Shown here one piece after another: positions 1 to 9,307 of a stretch of 64,000 nucleotides of DNA (positions are counted from its first letter, which is position 1; every line of letters begins with the position of its first letter). The stretch comes from Paenibacillus dokdonensis (GTDB lineage: Bacteria; Bacillota; Bacilli; Paenibacillales; Paenibacillaceae). The translations under genes and the position numbers were made by a program. The stretch is taken from the NCBI RefSeq assembly GCF_004916975.1, contig NZ_STGQ01000001.1, positions 2,008,993-2,072,992 on the forward strand, given 5' to 3'. A model generated the notes under the pieces. It was not told where the DNA came from. It saw only the letters and a list, made by a program, of their open reading frames with translations, and ran no database searches.

Positions 1-44
1 ATGCTGGCGCAGCCGAGTATACCCCATTTCAACTTTTGGTTCAT
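1..44 (-). CDS. Gfo/Idh/MocA-family oxidoreductase, N-terminal fragment
   Basis: Only the first 14 codons are inside the window; the gene runs off the left edge. They read MNQKLKWGILGCAS, which has the beta-strand and GxxGxA start of an NAD(P)-binding Rossmann fold as found at the N-terminus of Gfo/Idh/MocA sugar dehydrogenases. An AGGAG sits 11 bases before the ATG at 44; an in-frame ATG at 53 is too close to that site. The gene is divergent from the AraC regulator that follows, which suggests local regulation. The family call rests on this short motif only. Confidence 0.55.
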   Translation of the reverse strand, partial: MNQKLKWGILGCAS

Positions 45-167
45 TATTTCCATCACTCCTTAGCTGATTTATATGATGATATTGCGATTATAAAAGATTG
101 AATTTAAAATTAAAATGATATTATTTTGCTTTCCGATATAACAATATTGTCATCCAAAGGAGAAATG

Positions 168-1007
168 ATGAAGAGACAGATCCATCTGCTAACACTACCA
201 CAAATGCCCTTCTTCTGTTTTCCGGAGTCTGTGGGCATTTATCAGAATGACCCGGAACACAGCGTATCTCGGAAGGCAGGAGCGATGAATAACTTCAACA
301 TTCATTACGTAGCATCAGGCAAGGGATATGTGGAGATCGACAACATCGTTCATGAACTGCGCGCTGGCGAAGCGGTGCTATATTTTCCCATGCAGCAGCA
401 GAGGTATTACAGCAGTGAAGATGATCCGTGGGATATCCGATGGTTCCATTTCTATGGGAATGGACTACAGCATTACTTGGTGGAGAGAGGGTTTCATACG
501 AGTTTATTGTGGACGATACGTCAGACAGACCTGTATGAGCAGGCGCATGAAGCTCTTCTTCAAGAGGCTGAAAAGCATCGGATGCTGCATCCGGCGCATT
601 TGTCCACGCTTACCTATGCATTAATCAGTGCATTTGTAGAACAGGCCGTCGCATTAACAGGCAGCAAATCCAATACTTCCAACAGCCGTATTTTAGAGCT
701 CCTACCATTGATGCAGCAGGAAGCTGTGAAGCCTTTCAGTCTGGAGGACTGGTCTGGAAGGCTGGGAGTTAGCAGCTATTATTTTTGCAAATTGTTCCGC
801 AGTGTGATGGAGATGACTCCAATGGAATTTATCACTCGCTGCCGGCTTCAGGCGGCTAAGCAGTGGCTTTTGGAACGAAAGGAGACAACCGTAGGACAAA
901 TCGCGGAGGAGGCGGGATACCCAAGCGTCAGTTATTTCAATAAAAGGTTTATGGAGCATGAAGGGATGACTCCGACTGCTTATCGCCGGCTATATGGGAT
1001 TCATTAA
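168..1007 (+). CDS. AraC-family transcriptional regulator
   Basis: The protein has about 279 residues. The N-terminal half is a cupin-like sensor domain (GKGYVEIDN...LRAGEAVLYFP pattern) and the last ~95 residues form the double helix-turn-helix of AraC regulators, ending in the typical second-helix sequence IAEEAGYPSVSYFNKRFMEH followed by GMTPTAYRR. The open frame reaches back to a TTG at 126, but AAAGGAG at 156-162 favours ATG 168 (or the adjoining ATG 165). It is divergent from the oxidoreductase at the left edge, so control of a sugar-use gene is a reasonable inference. The ligand is unknown. Confidence 0.85.
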   Translation: MKRQIHLLTLPQMPFFCFPESVGIYQNDPEHSVSRKAGAMNNFNIHYVASGKGYVEIDNIVHELRAGEAVLYFPMQQQRYYSSEDDPWDIRWFHFYGNGLQHYLVERGFHTSLLWTIRQTDLYEQAHEALLQEAEKHRMLHPAHLSTLTYALISAFVEQAVALTGSKSNTSNSRILELLPLMQQEAVKPFSLEDWSGRLGVSSYYFCKLFRSVMEMTPMEFITRCRLQAAKQWLLERKETTVGQIAEEAGYPSVSYFNKRFMEHEGMTPTAYRRLYGIH

Positions 1008-1540
1008 CATTATTTCCGGATTACTTTTTTGGGACGGTTCTATTTGCACATGAAGCGCAAATGCGAACGGAGGTTTCGTAGCATCTTATCCGATTACAGC
1101 GAATAACGTTGCTGGAATCACTATTATTGGTGCGGTATCTGTAAATTTTTATCCTGCAGATATGATTTTCAAATCACAGGTTGGTGTATAGACACAAATG
1201 CACAATTGCGATTTGTTGAACTCAACTGCAGGGAAAATGGAACTTTTAACGAGGTGATGGATGCTAAATGGATGTAATAATGGAATTCCTTTTTAGCGAT
1301 TCGTACTTACTTGTTTATCTAAAGCAAAAGGTTAATTCGCATAACGGGTACAACAGAGGTCATATTTGGTGAGTTCGGGTAAAGGCTAGTCGCAACGGTT
1401 AAGATTAGATTTCTCAGAGCTTTATTTGTTGAATATTTATATACCTTTCTCTCTTTGTTATACTTAAATGATGTTGTACGTCAGAAGATAAGAAATCAAT
1501 ATAAAAGTTTTTTATCATATACTGCAAGGGGAACTGTAAA
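1008..1540. other. Gene-free stretch with a short coding relic
   Basis: No complete gene is visible. One frame is open from 1054 to a TAG at 1189-1191 (45 codons). It reads as smooth protein-like sequence (GGFVASYPITANNVAGITII, then a short tail) but has no start codon or ribosome binding site and opens right after a stop. I read it as a possible relic of a lost gene and do not recognise the family. The remainder is AT-rich and ends in the AGGGG site of the racemase pseudogene. Confidence 0.35.
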
Positions 1541-2236
1541 TTGAAAACAATCGGAATGCTCGGTGGTATGAGCTAGGAAAGTACCGTACTATACTATCAG
1601 ATTGTGAATGAAGTTGTTAAGAAAGAACTAGGTGGATTACACTCAGCAAAAATCTTGATGTACAGCGTGGATTTTGCTGAAATTGAAGAATGTCAGGCGA
1701 ATGGCGACTGGAATAAGAGTGCGGCCATTTTGTCTGAAGCAGCACAGAATTTGCAAAAGGGCGGAGCCGACTTTATCGTCATTTGTACAAATACCATGCA
1801 CAAAGTCGCTCCGCAAATTCAAGCGAATATTGATATTCCCATTATTCATATTGCTGAAGCGACAGCAAACGAATTGTTACAGCATAAGATTCAAAAGGTT
1901 GCGCTGATAGGTACTAAGTACACCATGTCACAGGACTTCTATAAAAAGAAACTGATTGATTCGGGGATTGAAGTCCTGATTCCGAACGAAGAGGAAATAG
2001 AAGTGGTCAACGACATTATTTATCATGAGCTGTGTTTGGGAACTGTTTCTAAACTGTCTAAGATAAAGTATCTTGATATTATGGAACGACTTGCATCGCA
2101 AGGAGCCCAAGGTGTAATTTTGGGATGTACTGAAATCGGATTACTTATTCAGCAAAAAGACACTTCATTACCAGTCTTTGATACGACACAGATACATGCA
2201 GAAATAGCAGCTAAGTTAGCAATAAGTAAATTTTAA
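1541..2236 (+). pseudogene. Aspartate/glutamate racemase family gene with stop at codon 12
   Basis: Translation from the TTG at 1541, behind AGGGG, gives MKTIGMLGGMS, then TAG at 1574-1576, then ESTVLYYQIVNE. The family normally has MSWESTxxYY here, so the TAG replaces the tryptophan codon TGG. The rest of the gene is intact to 2236 and keeps both catalytic cysteines (ICTNTMH and ILGCTEIG), the hallmark of cofactor-independent Asp/Glu/hydantoin racemases. A 210-residue product could start at ATG 1604 but would lack the N-terminal glycine-rich strand. Most likely an inactive allele. A sequencing error at 1575 is the alternative. Confidence 0.8.
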
Positions 2237-2503
2237 ACATTATATTAGTTATTTTTTAAAATACCCGAGGGCATTTATATATTTCGGAAATTTTGGCCAT
2301 AGCAAAAGAGCTCGATTTTCTTTACCAATGAAATTTCAATTAAATAATGTGCTAGTATGGTTCGTGAGATCAGACCTATGATAATCAAGAGGTTTTCGTC
2401 ATGGGATAATTTGTGGGGATCACATTCAAGCGGCAGACCAGGATGAGGGGTCTGCCGCTGTGTCTTGGTGAATTTTATATTTTTTTCAGTTTCAACATTT
2501 AAT

Positions 2504-2932
2504 TTAGAATAACAAGTAGTATTCTTCTAGTTTATCTGTACTCATATTTTTAACTGCATGTTGTAGAGGTTCGCATAGGTTGCGCCTATGGGCAATACTC
2601 AGTCTTTGCTTTTGACCTCCAGACAATTTCACACCGCGTTGTCCAATATCTGTCTCATATCGTCCGGTAACTCCATGATAAAGCCATGTGTATTGGCCTT
2701 TTGGGCTGCCTAAATAATTTCTTCCAGAGTTGCATCCGTTTTCCCGTAACGTATGTTGTCCATGATGTTTCCTGCAAATAACTATACATCGAAGAGGGTT
2801 TCACTTTTATATCCTTCTTTTCGGCTATACACAAATCGTTCGTTCTCGTATGCGAACTTTCTTTGTTCAACATGCTCATTCGTAAAAGATTGTACAACTA
2901 TGCCTGACAGGATATCTTCAACCTGGGCATTG
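2504..2932 (-). pseudogene. Relic of an ABC exporter (fused membrane and ATPase domains)
   Basis: Read on the minus strand, one frame starts with the end of an exporter membrane domain (EDILSGIVVQSFTNEHVEQR, then SRKEGYKSETLF). It jumps directly into the ATPase domain (AGNIMDNIRYGKTDATLEEI), then after a one-base frame change continues YETDIGQRGVKLSGGQKQR. It also has stops within the frame. The linker, Walker A and Q-loop are missing, and after LSGGQKQRLSIA the Walker B part is lost too. It is therefore an internally deleted, frameshifted and truncated remnant. The flanks, 2237-2503 and 2933-3165, show no gene. Confidence 0.8.
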
Positions 2933-3165
2933 ATCAATGATTTCTCCTCTATATGTTTGGAGGGGTACGCTCCATATCATTAAATACCTGTATCCGCTGC
3001 GAAACTTTTGAACGTTATCTGTATCCGATAATGTACCGTGTACGTTATTTGTTTCGTTGACAGCACAAAGTATCCACGGATACGATTGCGGTGTGCAGAT
3101 ATTCAATATTTTAGAGTGAAATCTATGAAGAAGGATTTATATTACTACGTGTAGGGGGTTATCCA

Positions 3166-3726
3166 TTGAGCGATTCCATTTTGCCTCAATTAGTCATGAT
3201 TCACGAACAGTTATCTCTATTACCTGAAATTTCAAATTCAGAACCGTATCGCTTGGCCGCTTATCAACCTGGTCATGAGGCAGCATGGGAAGCGATTATA
3301 GGGGAATCTTTCCAATCTCCATTTTCTTTCGAGGAATTTATGAAAAAGGATGTGGAATTCAGACCCGAACGGATCATTATTCTGTGGAAAGGAGATCAAC
3401 CGGTGGCGACGGCTTCCGCCTGGCATCAAGCAAAACTCGGCAGCGATATGGGATATCTTCATATGGTCGGCATCATGAATGCTTATGCAGGACAAGGTCT
3501 TGGTCAGAAAATCACCCATGCTGCCTTAATCCAAATGAGAAATGACGGAGGGATAAAAGCGCTGCTCAATACGGATGATTTTCGAATATCTGCCATCAAG
3601 ACCTATCTCAGACTCGGCTTCGTTCCGAAGCTCTCGCATGAGAGCCATGGGCCCAGATGGAAAGAAATAGCCAATCAGTTGCAAGATCCTGAAATGAAAA
3701 GAACCATAGCAGCGAGGAGAAGCTGA
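3166..3726 (+). CDS. GNAT-family N-acetyltransferase
   Basis: The product has 186 residues. The acetyl-CoA binding core is visible as a beta-bulge strand (MGYLHMVGIMNAYAGQGLGQ) with the GQGLGQ variant of the Q/RxxGxG/A pyrophosphate loop, followed by a helix and the late segment AIKTYLRLGFVPK, typical of motif B. The start is TTG 3166 with AGGGGG about seven bases upstream. It lies 33 bases before the ABC exporter gene, so they may be cotranscribed. The acceptor substrate cannot be inferred. Confidence 0.8.
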   Translation: MSDSILPQLVMIHEQLSLLPEISNSEPYRLAAYQPGHEAAWEAIIGESFQSPFSFEEFMKKDVEFRPERIIILWKGDQPVATASAWHQAKLGSDMGYLHMVGIMNAYAGQGLGQKITHAALIQMRNDGGIKALLNTDDFRISAIKTYLRLGFVPKLSHESHGPRWKEIANQLQDPEMKRTIAARRS

Positions 3727-3759
3727 TTTATTAATAAGAATCATGAATAGAGGTGTTGC

Positions 3760-5515
3760 ATGAACAAAGAAGGTACTTTTTTTAGATTATTAAAATACAT
3801 GGGCAGATACAAGCTGCTGTATGCCGGGCTGATCATTACCATGCTTGCGAGCATTGTGCTGGATCTGTCCGTTGCCTGGTTCTTGTCAATCATTACAAAT
3901 GCAGCAGTGAAATTTGAAGTAAACCGCTGGCCTATTCTGATTCTCATGGGTGTGGGAATGCTCATTTGCATAAGCCTGATTGCTTATTTCGATACATATC
4001 TCAAGCAAAAAGCATCACTGAAAATTAGAAACGATATCCGCCAGGATACAATGGAGCATGCTTTACGTCTACCCCAATCCTATTACGACCAGCATCATAC
4101 CGGCGATTTGCTTGCTCGTTTTACAAGCGACAATCACGCGGTAGGTGAAGCGAGCGGCAACGTGATTATGGCTTTGCTTAAAAATCCGCTGCTTGCCCTT
4201 TGCGCTTTTATTTATTTGCTGAGCATTCATTGGCCTCTTGCATTAATCACGATATCCATAGGTCCGCTCATGATTTTAGCCGGGAAAATGTTCGGTGAGG
4301 TCATGAGAAAGAAGGGCATACACCTTCAGGAAGCGATGGGAAGGACAACCTCTTTTCTGCAGGATGTTCTCGGTGCCAGTATTCTATATAAAATATTTGG
4401 CCTTGAAAAGAAAATAGCCAATCAATATCGACAGTACAGCTCAGAAATTTCAGAGATTGAGCGTAGTCAGGGCAAAATCCAGGGGGCTGCGAATTCGGTA
4501 TCGCAGGGAATTGCTAATCTAACCTTTATCATTGCGATTTTGCTTGCCGGTTTTTTTGTTGCCAAAGGGAGCCTTGAGGTGGGGGCCATGATTTATACAA
4601 TTGATGAACTATTTGGTTAACCCGTTTTCCATGCTTCCTGCTTTGTGGTCCGGAATGCAGCAGGCTTTAGCCGGGGCTGAACGGATATTTCAGGTGATTG
4701 ATTTCCCTAAAGAGTATACTGAGCTTCCGCAGGAAAGCCACGCCAAAACATCATTCAGCGAATTGGCTGTTTCCAATCTCGGATTCTCCTATACGGATTC
4801 TGTTGACGCCCTCGCTCTTCGTGATGTTCGATTCCATGTGTATGCAGGTCAAACGATTGCGATAGTGGGAACCAGCGGAGGAGGCAAATCCACGTTATTT
4901 AAACTGCTGATGGGACTATATATCCCCACGACCGGAACGATCGAGATTGATGGGAGGGACAGAGAGGCTATAGGATTACGGGAATACAGGAATTATTTCT
5001 CTCTGGTTCCGCAGGAGTCCGTTCTTTTCACGGGATCAATTCGGGATAATATAATGGATGGCAGCCCGTCGGTGAATGAGCAGCAGATGATTTCAGCTGC
5101 CAAACAAGCCAATGCTTATGATTTTATTATGAAGCTGCCCGATGACTTCGAGACGGAGATTGGGGAAAGAGGTTCCAGACTGTCCGGCGGCCAGAAGCAG
5201 CGGATTGCAATTGCAAGAGCTATTTTGAGGGATGCACCGATACTTCTACTTGATGAAGCTACGTCTGCGCTGGATAATGAATCCGAGAGGGTTGTGCAGG
5301 ATGCATTGACAAAGTTGATGGTTGGAAAAACGACGCTCGTCATTGCGCATCGTCTGTCAACTGTACAGAATGCGGATTTGATATTGGTGATGGAAAATGG
5401 GCAGCTTGTGGAAAAAGGCACGCATGACGCGCTGCTGCTGGCTGGAGGAAGATATCATACCCTTTACCATTCCCAGATGGAAAAAGATGAGCATAGGTTA
5501 GTGATGGAAGTATAA
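3760..5515 (+). pseudogene. ABC exporter (membrane plus ATPase domains), frameshifted
   Basis: The first part (3760-4620) encodes the six-helix membrane domain, the second (4601-5515) the rest of the linker and a complete ATPase domain: Walker A GTSGGGKST, Q-loop VPQE, LSGGQKQR, Walker B ILLLDEATSALD and H-loop IAHRL. The two halves are in different frames. The membrane part reads GAMI then runs into YTIDELFG-stop, while the other frame reads FIQLMNYLVNPFSMLPALWS, the normal continuation. The frame change (net +1 or -2) lies at about 4591. Joined, the protein would be about 585 residues, the usual size of an MsbA/LmrA-type homodimeric exporter. There is no obvious slippery heptamer, so mutation or sequencing error is likelier than programmed frameshifting. 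Confidence 0.85.
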
Positions 5516-5522
5516 ATAGGAG

Positions 5523-5568
5523 ATCCCCCTCAAATGTCTGACCCATTAGACTCTGAGGGGGATTTTTA
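5523..5568. terminator. Rho-independent terminator after the ABC exporter
   Basis: ATCCCCCTCA (5523-5532) pairs with TGAGGGGGAT (5554-5563) and is followed by TTTT. It lies 8 bases after the exporter stop codon. Confidence 0.85.
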
Positions 5569-5622
5569 TGTTATGGCCTAGTTATGCAGTACAAGTCAAA
5601 CAGTAATCATTATTTTGCTGTG

Positions 5623-6090
5623 TTAATTTAGAAATTGTATAAACATATCTGGGTTGGTTCGTATATATTGACTAATCCGATGAAGGCTATCATCAAATGC
5701 AGCACAGAATTTTTCGAATAAGGGAGTGATTCCTGTTTGTAAAGTTTCCGGCGGGGACGAGGTAAGAGCCGCTTCGGATTCTTTAAGAATTTCTATCAGA
5801 GTGGCTTCTTCAAAAAAACGTAAACCTGCGTTGATCCCTGACCAATAGTCGGGTTCTTGCAAAACATAAGTCATCCATAATTGATAATCCTGCTCGGAAT
5901 TCCTGGCAGGGTAGAGCAGTCTGAACATGAACAAGGATTGCTGGGCTTTATTCAGTTTGTTAATCCTTTCTGTCTTCAAAGATGGATGCTGACCACGAAC
6001 TTGTTGGATTGTTGGCTCAATACAAGCCATCATAAGCCCTACGCCATCCAACTCTTGAAATTCCTGCCTTGAAAGTTCTACTAACAACAT
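5623..6090 (-). CDS. Hypothetical helical protein
   Basis: The likely product has 155 residues from ATG 6090, preceded by GAGGAG; the open frame extends further upstream to 6138 but without a ribosome binding site. The sequence is soluble, rich in Leu, Glu and Gln and predicted mostly helical, with no signal peptide and no motif I recognise. It lies 68 bases downstream of a TetR regulator on the same strand, so the two are probably cotranscribed. Confidence 0.6.
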   Translation of the reverse strand: MLLVELSRQEFQELDGVGLMMACIEPTIQQVRGQHPSLKTERINKLNKAQQSLFMFRLLYPARNSEQDYQLWMTYVLQEPDYWSGINAGLRFFEEATLIEILKESEAALTSSPPETLQTGITPLFEKFCAAFDDSLHRISQYIRTNPDMFIQFLN

Positions 6091-6158
6091 ATTCACTCTC
6101 CTCGATTTTATATTATTTTTAATTGATTTATAAGTCAATCTAAAAAGTAAAAAAAATT

Positions 6159-6809
6159 CTAAGGTTTTATTACGGCTACAGACGATTCAATGATTTGATT
6201 CAGCACTTTATTCAGTTGATCCGTTACATCTGCTTCAGGAATTCCTTGTGATTCGAGCTCCTGCTTCGTTTGATCCAAATAAGCCATGCCTTGGGAAACA
6301 GATCCCCAAAATTGCATAGCCATCAAATGGGCATCTCCTTGTCGAATCATATCTTGAGCGATTCCTTTTTCTATGGTTTTGGTCATCTGCTCCATAAAAC
6401 TCTTGACCCATTTGAATGGTGAAATTTCATCGGGACTGTACAACAAATGCAGGTCCAGGCCAATCCTCATGTAGAAACGGGAAATTTCCGGTCTTATGAT
6501 GACACGTTCGCATACGATCCTGGCATAGCTGCTGAACAGCTCAAGAACAGGTATTTCCTGCTCAAAGAATGCCTTGGTATATTGCTTGGATTCTTCCATC
6601 ATGTATTCATAAAGTTCACGGAACAAATTTTTTTTGTTCTTGAAATAGTAAAAAGCAAGTCCGTGCGCAAGACCGGCTTGATTCGCGATATCCGCCATCT
6701 CGGAAGCCGCATAGCCTTTATCGACATAAACACGGATAGCTGCATTCAGAATTTCTTGCTTCCGTTGTTTGCGTATTTGTTCATTTTGTTCCTTTGTACG
6801 AGGAGACAT
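6159..6809 (-). CDS. TetR/AcrR-family transcriptional regulator
   Basis: The product has 216 residues. Residues ~15-65 form the TetR helix-turn-helix (ILNAAIRVYVDKGYAASEMA, then IANQAGLAHGLAFYYFKNKK), followed by an all-helical ligand domain. The start is ATG 6809 with a modest GGTGAG site. The gene precedes the small hypothetical gene on the same strand. The inducer is unknown. A short inverted repeat, ACAAACTTTGT at 6865-6875, lies in its upstream region and could be an operator. Confidence 0.88.
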   Translation of the reverse strand: MSPRTKEQNEQIRKQRKQEILNAAIRVYVDKGYAASEMADIANQAGLAHGLAFYYFKNKKNLFRELYEYMMEESKQYTKAFFEQEIPVLELFSSYARIVCERVIIRPEISRFYMRIGLDLHLLYSPDEISPFKWVKSFMEQMTKTIEKGIAQDMIRQGDAHLMAMQFWGSVSQGMAYLDQTKQELESQGIPEADVTDQLNKVLNQIIESSVAVIKP

Positions 6810-6864
6810 AGACGACTCACCTTATTTCTTTGACTGTAGGGTGCTTGTCGAAATTATAGAAAAT

Positions 6865-6875
6865 ACAAACTTTGT
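6865..6875. promoter_or_regulatory. Possible TetR operator (short inverted repeat)
   Basis: ACAAA-C-TTTGT is a perfect 5-1-5 inverted repeat 56 bases upstream of the TetR start codon. It is short, so chance is a real alternative. Confidence 0.25.
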
Positions 6876-6951
6876 TGTCAATCGTTAGACATTGGGCCAG
6901 ATGCGTTTAATAACGGATCGTGCAGCTATGCTGCAACCTCTTTTGACATCA

Positions 6952-7881
6952 TCATATCAGGTTAGCAATCTGTTCCTTCAGCTTATCAGCCGATGCATGG
7001 AATTGCGCCAGTTCCTGGTCGTCCAGCTTCAGATCTAGGATTCCCCGTACACCTGATCGATCTACGATGCAAGGAACGCCCATATATACATCCGACACAC
7101 CGTTGTAGTTGGTGAGGAGCGTTGATACATTAAGTACCGAGCTCTCATTTTGCAAAATGGAAACAATGATCCGGTCAAGCGCTAACGCAATCGCGTAGGA
7201 GGTAGAACCTTTTGCATTGATAATCTCATAAGCAGCATTTTTTGTCCGATTAAAAATATCCTTGCGTTCTTCATCCGTAAATTCGAGTCCGATACCCGCG
7301 ACGTTGGCAATACTCCAGAGGGGAAGCTCCGAATCCCCGTGTTCACCAACGATGTGGGCATGAATGCTGCGCGGATTGATCTGTTTATTCTGGCCAATCA
7401 AATACCGGAAACGTGCGCTATCGAGTAGAGTACCTGATCCGATAACCCGATGCACGGGAAAGCCGCTCTTTTTAAGTGTGACATAGGATAGGATATCCAC
7501 CGGATTCGTGGCGACCAGAATGATGCCATGATCATTGAACTTCACGATGTTCTGAATGATATCGTCAAAAATAGCTGTGTTCCTCTTTAACAGATCCAGA
7601 CGGGTTTCTCCAGGACGTTGATTCGATCCGGCGGCTATGACAATGATATCCGCATCCTTACAATCACTGTAATCGCCGGCCCACAGTGTCACTCCCCCCG
7701 CAAATGGAAGACCATGGTTCATATCGAGTGCTTCCCCCAGCGCCTTTTCGTGATTAGCATCAATCAACACCATCTCTGATACCCGCTCCCGCAGGAATAA
7801 GGTATACGCGGTTGTCGAGCCAACGGCTCCCGTTCCGATTATAGCGACACGCGTAGGGCGTTGTGGACCAATAGAAGCCAT
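6952..7881 (-). CDS. ldh: L-lactate dehydrogenase
   Basis: A 309-residue cytosolic NAD-dependent enzyme that interconverts pyruvate and L-lactate, normally used for fermentative NADH reoxidation. Visible motifs are the GTGAVGS dinucleotide loop near residue 16, the substrate loop AAGSNQRPGETRLDLL, with Gln as in lactate dehydrogenases where malate dehydrogenases have Arg, VATNPVDILSYV, and the catalytic histidine in GEHGDSELPLWS. The length is close to that of other bacterial L-LDHs. It stands alone on the minus strand. I saw no clear Rex site upstream, but a perfect 12-bp palindrome lies at 7990-8001. Confidence 0.95.
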   Translation of the reverse strand: MASIGPQRPTRVAIIGTGAVGSTTAYTLFLRERVSEMVLIDANHEKALGEALDMNHGLPFAGGVTLWAGDYSDCKDADIIVIAAGSNQRPGETRLDLLKRNTAIFDDIIQNIVKFNDHGIILVATNPVDILSYVTLKKSGFPVHRVIGSGTLLDSARFRYLIGQNKQINPRSIHAHIVGEHGDSELPLWSIANVAGIGLEFTDEERKDIFNRTKNAAYEIINAKGSTSYAIALALDRIIVSILQNESSVLNVSTLLTNYNGVSDVYMGVPCIVDRSGVRGILDLKLDDQELAQFHASADKLKEQIANLI

Positions 7882-8392
7882 TTTTATCTCTCCTTCGATG
7901 AATGTTCGTTTTATCCATATTAGCCATCTCTAATATAAAACTAAACATACCTTTGTTATTTGAATAATGAACTAGGTGATACAAAAATGCCAATATTGGC
8001 GAAAAGCACAAAATTAACATAAAGAGATATTTTGCTGAGCAAATGTCCTTTTTCGGTTCAGCCGAACAGCAGAGAGCAAATAAACCGGGCATTTGCATAT
8101 GATGAAATCAGGCTGCAAAAGAATCTGATTTTTTTAAATGTTTCTTATCACCTCATCTCCTGACATATGGTACAATTTTCATGTTGCAGTGTCTTTACAT
8201 AAAAAGATGTAGACATTACAGCATTTTACTTAAGGCGGAAAATTGTAGCGTGATTCTTTATAGAGTAGTCCGATTACAGAGCAAGCCTTTAAAGAATGTA
8301 ATGAAATGAAATATAACCGTTATAGGAGGGAAAGACAAAATCGAAATCGAATGGAACCGATCCGGGAATACAACGTAGGTATAATGCAGTGA
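7882..8392. other. Long intergenic region between ldh and the telA operon
   Basis: No gene is apparent. It holds the palindrome GCCAATATTGGC (7990-8001), an imperfect inverted repeat TGTCTTTACAT / ATGTAGACA (8190-8214), and an AGGAGGG at about 8322-8328 that leads into a frame closed within 20 codons. The last feature and the open frame beyond it suggest that a small gene once stood here ahead of the telA operon. Confidence 0.4.
7990..8001. promoter_or_regulatory. Perfect palindrome upstream of ldh
   Basis: GCCAATATTGGC is a perfect 12-bp palindrome 108 bases upstream of the ldh start. It could be an operator for ldh or for the telA operon. It does not match the usual Rex consensus. Confidence 0.35.
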
Positions 8393-8554
8393 TACCGGAT
8401 TCTCATCGGCTTTGAGATAAGCGTGGACTGGAAATCTTATGATGCCGATAACAAGGTGCAAGCGCAAGCATCCGGTTCTGAATTGTATGTATATGATAGT
8501 GGCGCAGAACCACTTATTTACTTCCGGATCCTTATGGAGGTAGAGGAGGAGTAA
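8393..8554 (+). pseudogene. Small open frame ahead of the telA operon, probably a relic
   Basis: This frame is open for 53 codons and ends at a TAA three bases before the next gene's TTG start, inside that gene's AGGAGGAG site. The sequence (ILIGFEISVDWKSYDADNKV, a middle part, then LIYFRILMEVEEE) looks like the C-terminal end of a real beta-rich protein. It has no convincing start: GTG 8423 lacks a good ribosome binding site, and a TGA closes the frame just upstream. Either a small gene with a weak start or the tail of a degraded first gene of the operon. Family not recognised. Confidence 0.4.
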
Positions 8555-8557
8555 GTA

Positions 8558-9295
8558 TTGAATCAAACGAAGTACATAAAACTTGTGGGTCTTATACTAG
8601 GTGTTTTGGTTGTGAATATCCTAGTGCTCTCGCCCGGATTCTTAGGGGTGGAAATAGGCAGAAATGCTCTCTCTACAGCATTTGCAATAACATTACTGAT
8701 CGCCAGCGCATTAGTGCTTCTATATGGGAGCTATGTCTTACTTTTTAAACAACCCGTTGTTTTGCCTGTAAAAGAAGTAAAAACACATGAGGATTATGTG
8801 GAGGCATTGAATCATTACAGACATGTAAAGACGCTTGAGGAAGACATAACCTTTGCCTTAGAGCAGTTGGAACGGTTGAAAAAAAAGAAGGCCACTTTGC
8901 TGAATGTTCTAAATCAAAGATTTGATGCTTCGGAGTTAAGTTACAAGAAGTTTGATTCCGTCACGTATGAGGTAGAAAAGCTATTCTATCTTAATGTCAG
9001 AAGTATCCTGAACAGGCTGGGTGTTTTTGATGAGTCGGAGTATATGAGTGTCATGAGCCAAAAGTCCACAAAGTTTTCCAAGGAGCTTCTTCAAGAAAAA
9101 AGGAACGTGTACAACGATTATCTGTCTTTCATGAAAAGTTCTCTGGATACAAACGAGGAAATTTTGTTGAAACTGGATAAGCTGCTGCTCGAAATATCCC
9201 GCTTGGATAGTTTTGAGCCGGGGGATATTGATAATATGCCTTGTATGCAGGAGATCGACTCATTGATTAAGCAAACCAAATACTATAAGCAATGA
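8558..9295 (+). CDS. Membrane protein with coiled coil, telA operon
   Basis: The product has 245 residues from TTG 8558 behind AGGAGGAG. Two hydrophobic segments at about residues 8-30 and 38-62 form an N-terminal membrane hairpin; the remainder is a charged, helical cytoplasmic domain with coiled-coil character (LEEDITFALEQLERLKKKKA). It occupies the position that XpaC-type proteins hold next to TelA in other Bacillota, but I do not see enough similarity to call it XpaC. It is the first intact gene of a three-gene operon with 12 bases to the next gene. Its function is unknown; a membrane partner of TelA is inferred. Confidence 0.65.
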   Translation: MNQTKYIKLVGLILGVLVVNILVLSPGFLGVEIGRNALSTAFAITLLIASALVLLYGSYVLLFKQPVVLPVKEVKTHEDYVEALNHYRHVKTLEEDITFALEQLERLKKKKATLLNVLNQRFDASELSYKKFDSVTYEVEKLFYLNVRSILNRLGVFDESEYMSVMSQKSTKFSKELLQEKRNVYNDYLSFMKSSLDTNEEILLKLDKLLLEISRLDSFEPGDIDNMPCMQEIDSLIKQTKYYKQ

Positions 9296-9307
9296 GAGGT
9301 GCAAAGA

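Noticed and set aside
4588-4606. Programmed ribosomal frameshift in the ABC exporter
   Set aside because: No slippery heptamer or following stable stem was seen at the frame change; ABC exporters are not known to use one.
7882-8300. Rex operator upstream of ldh
   Set aside because: No TTGTGAAnnnnTTCACAA-like sequence was seen; the palindrome present has a different core.
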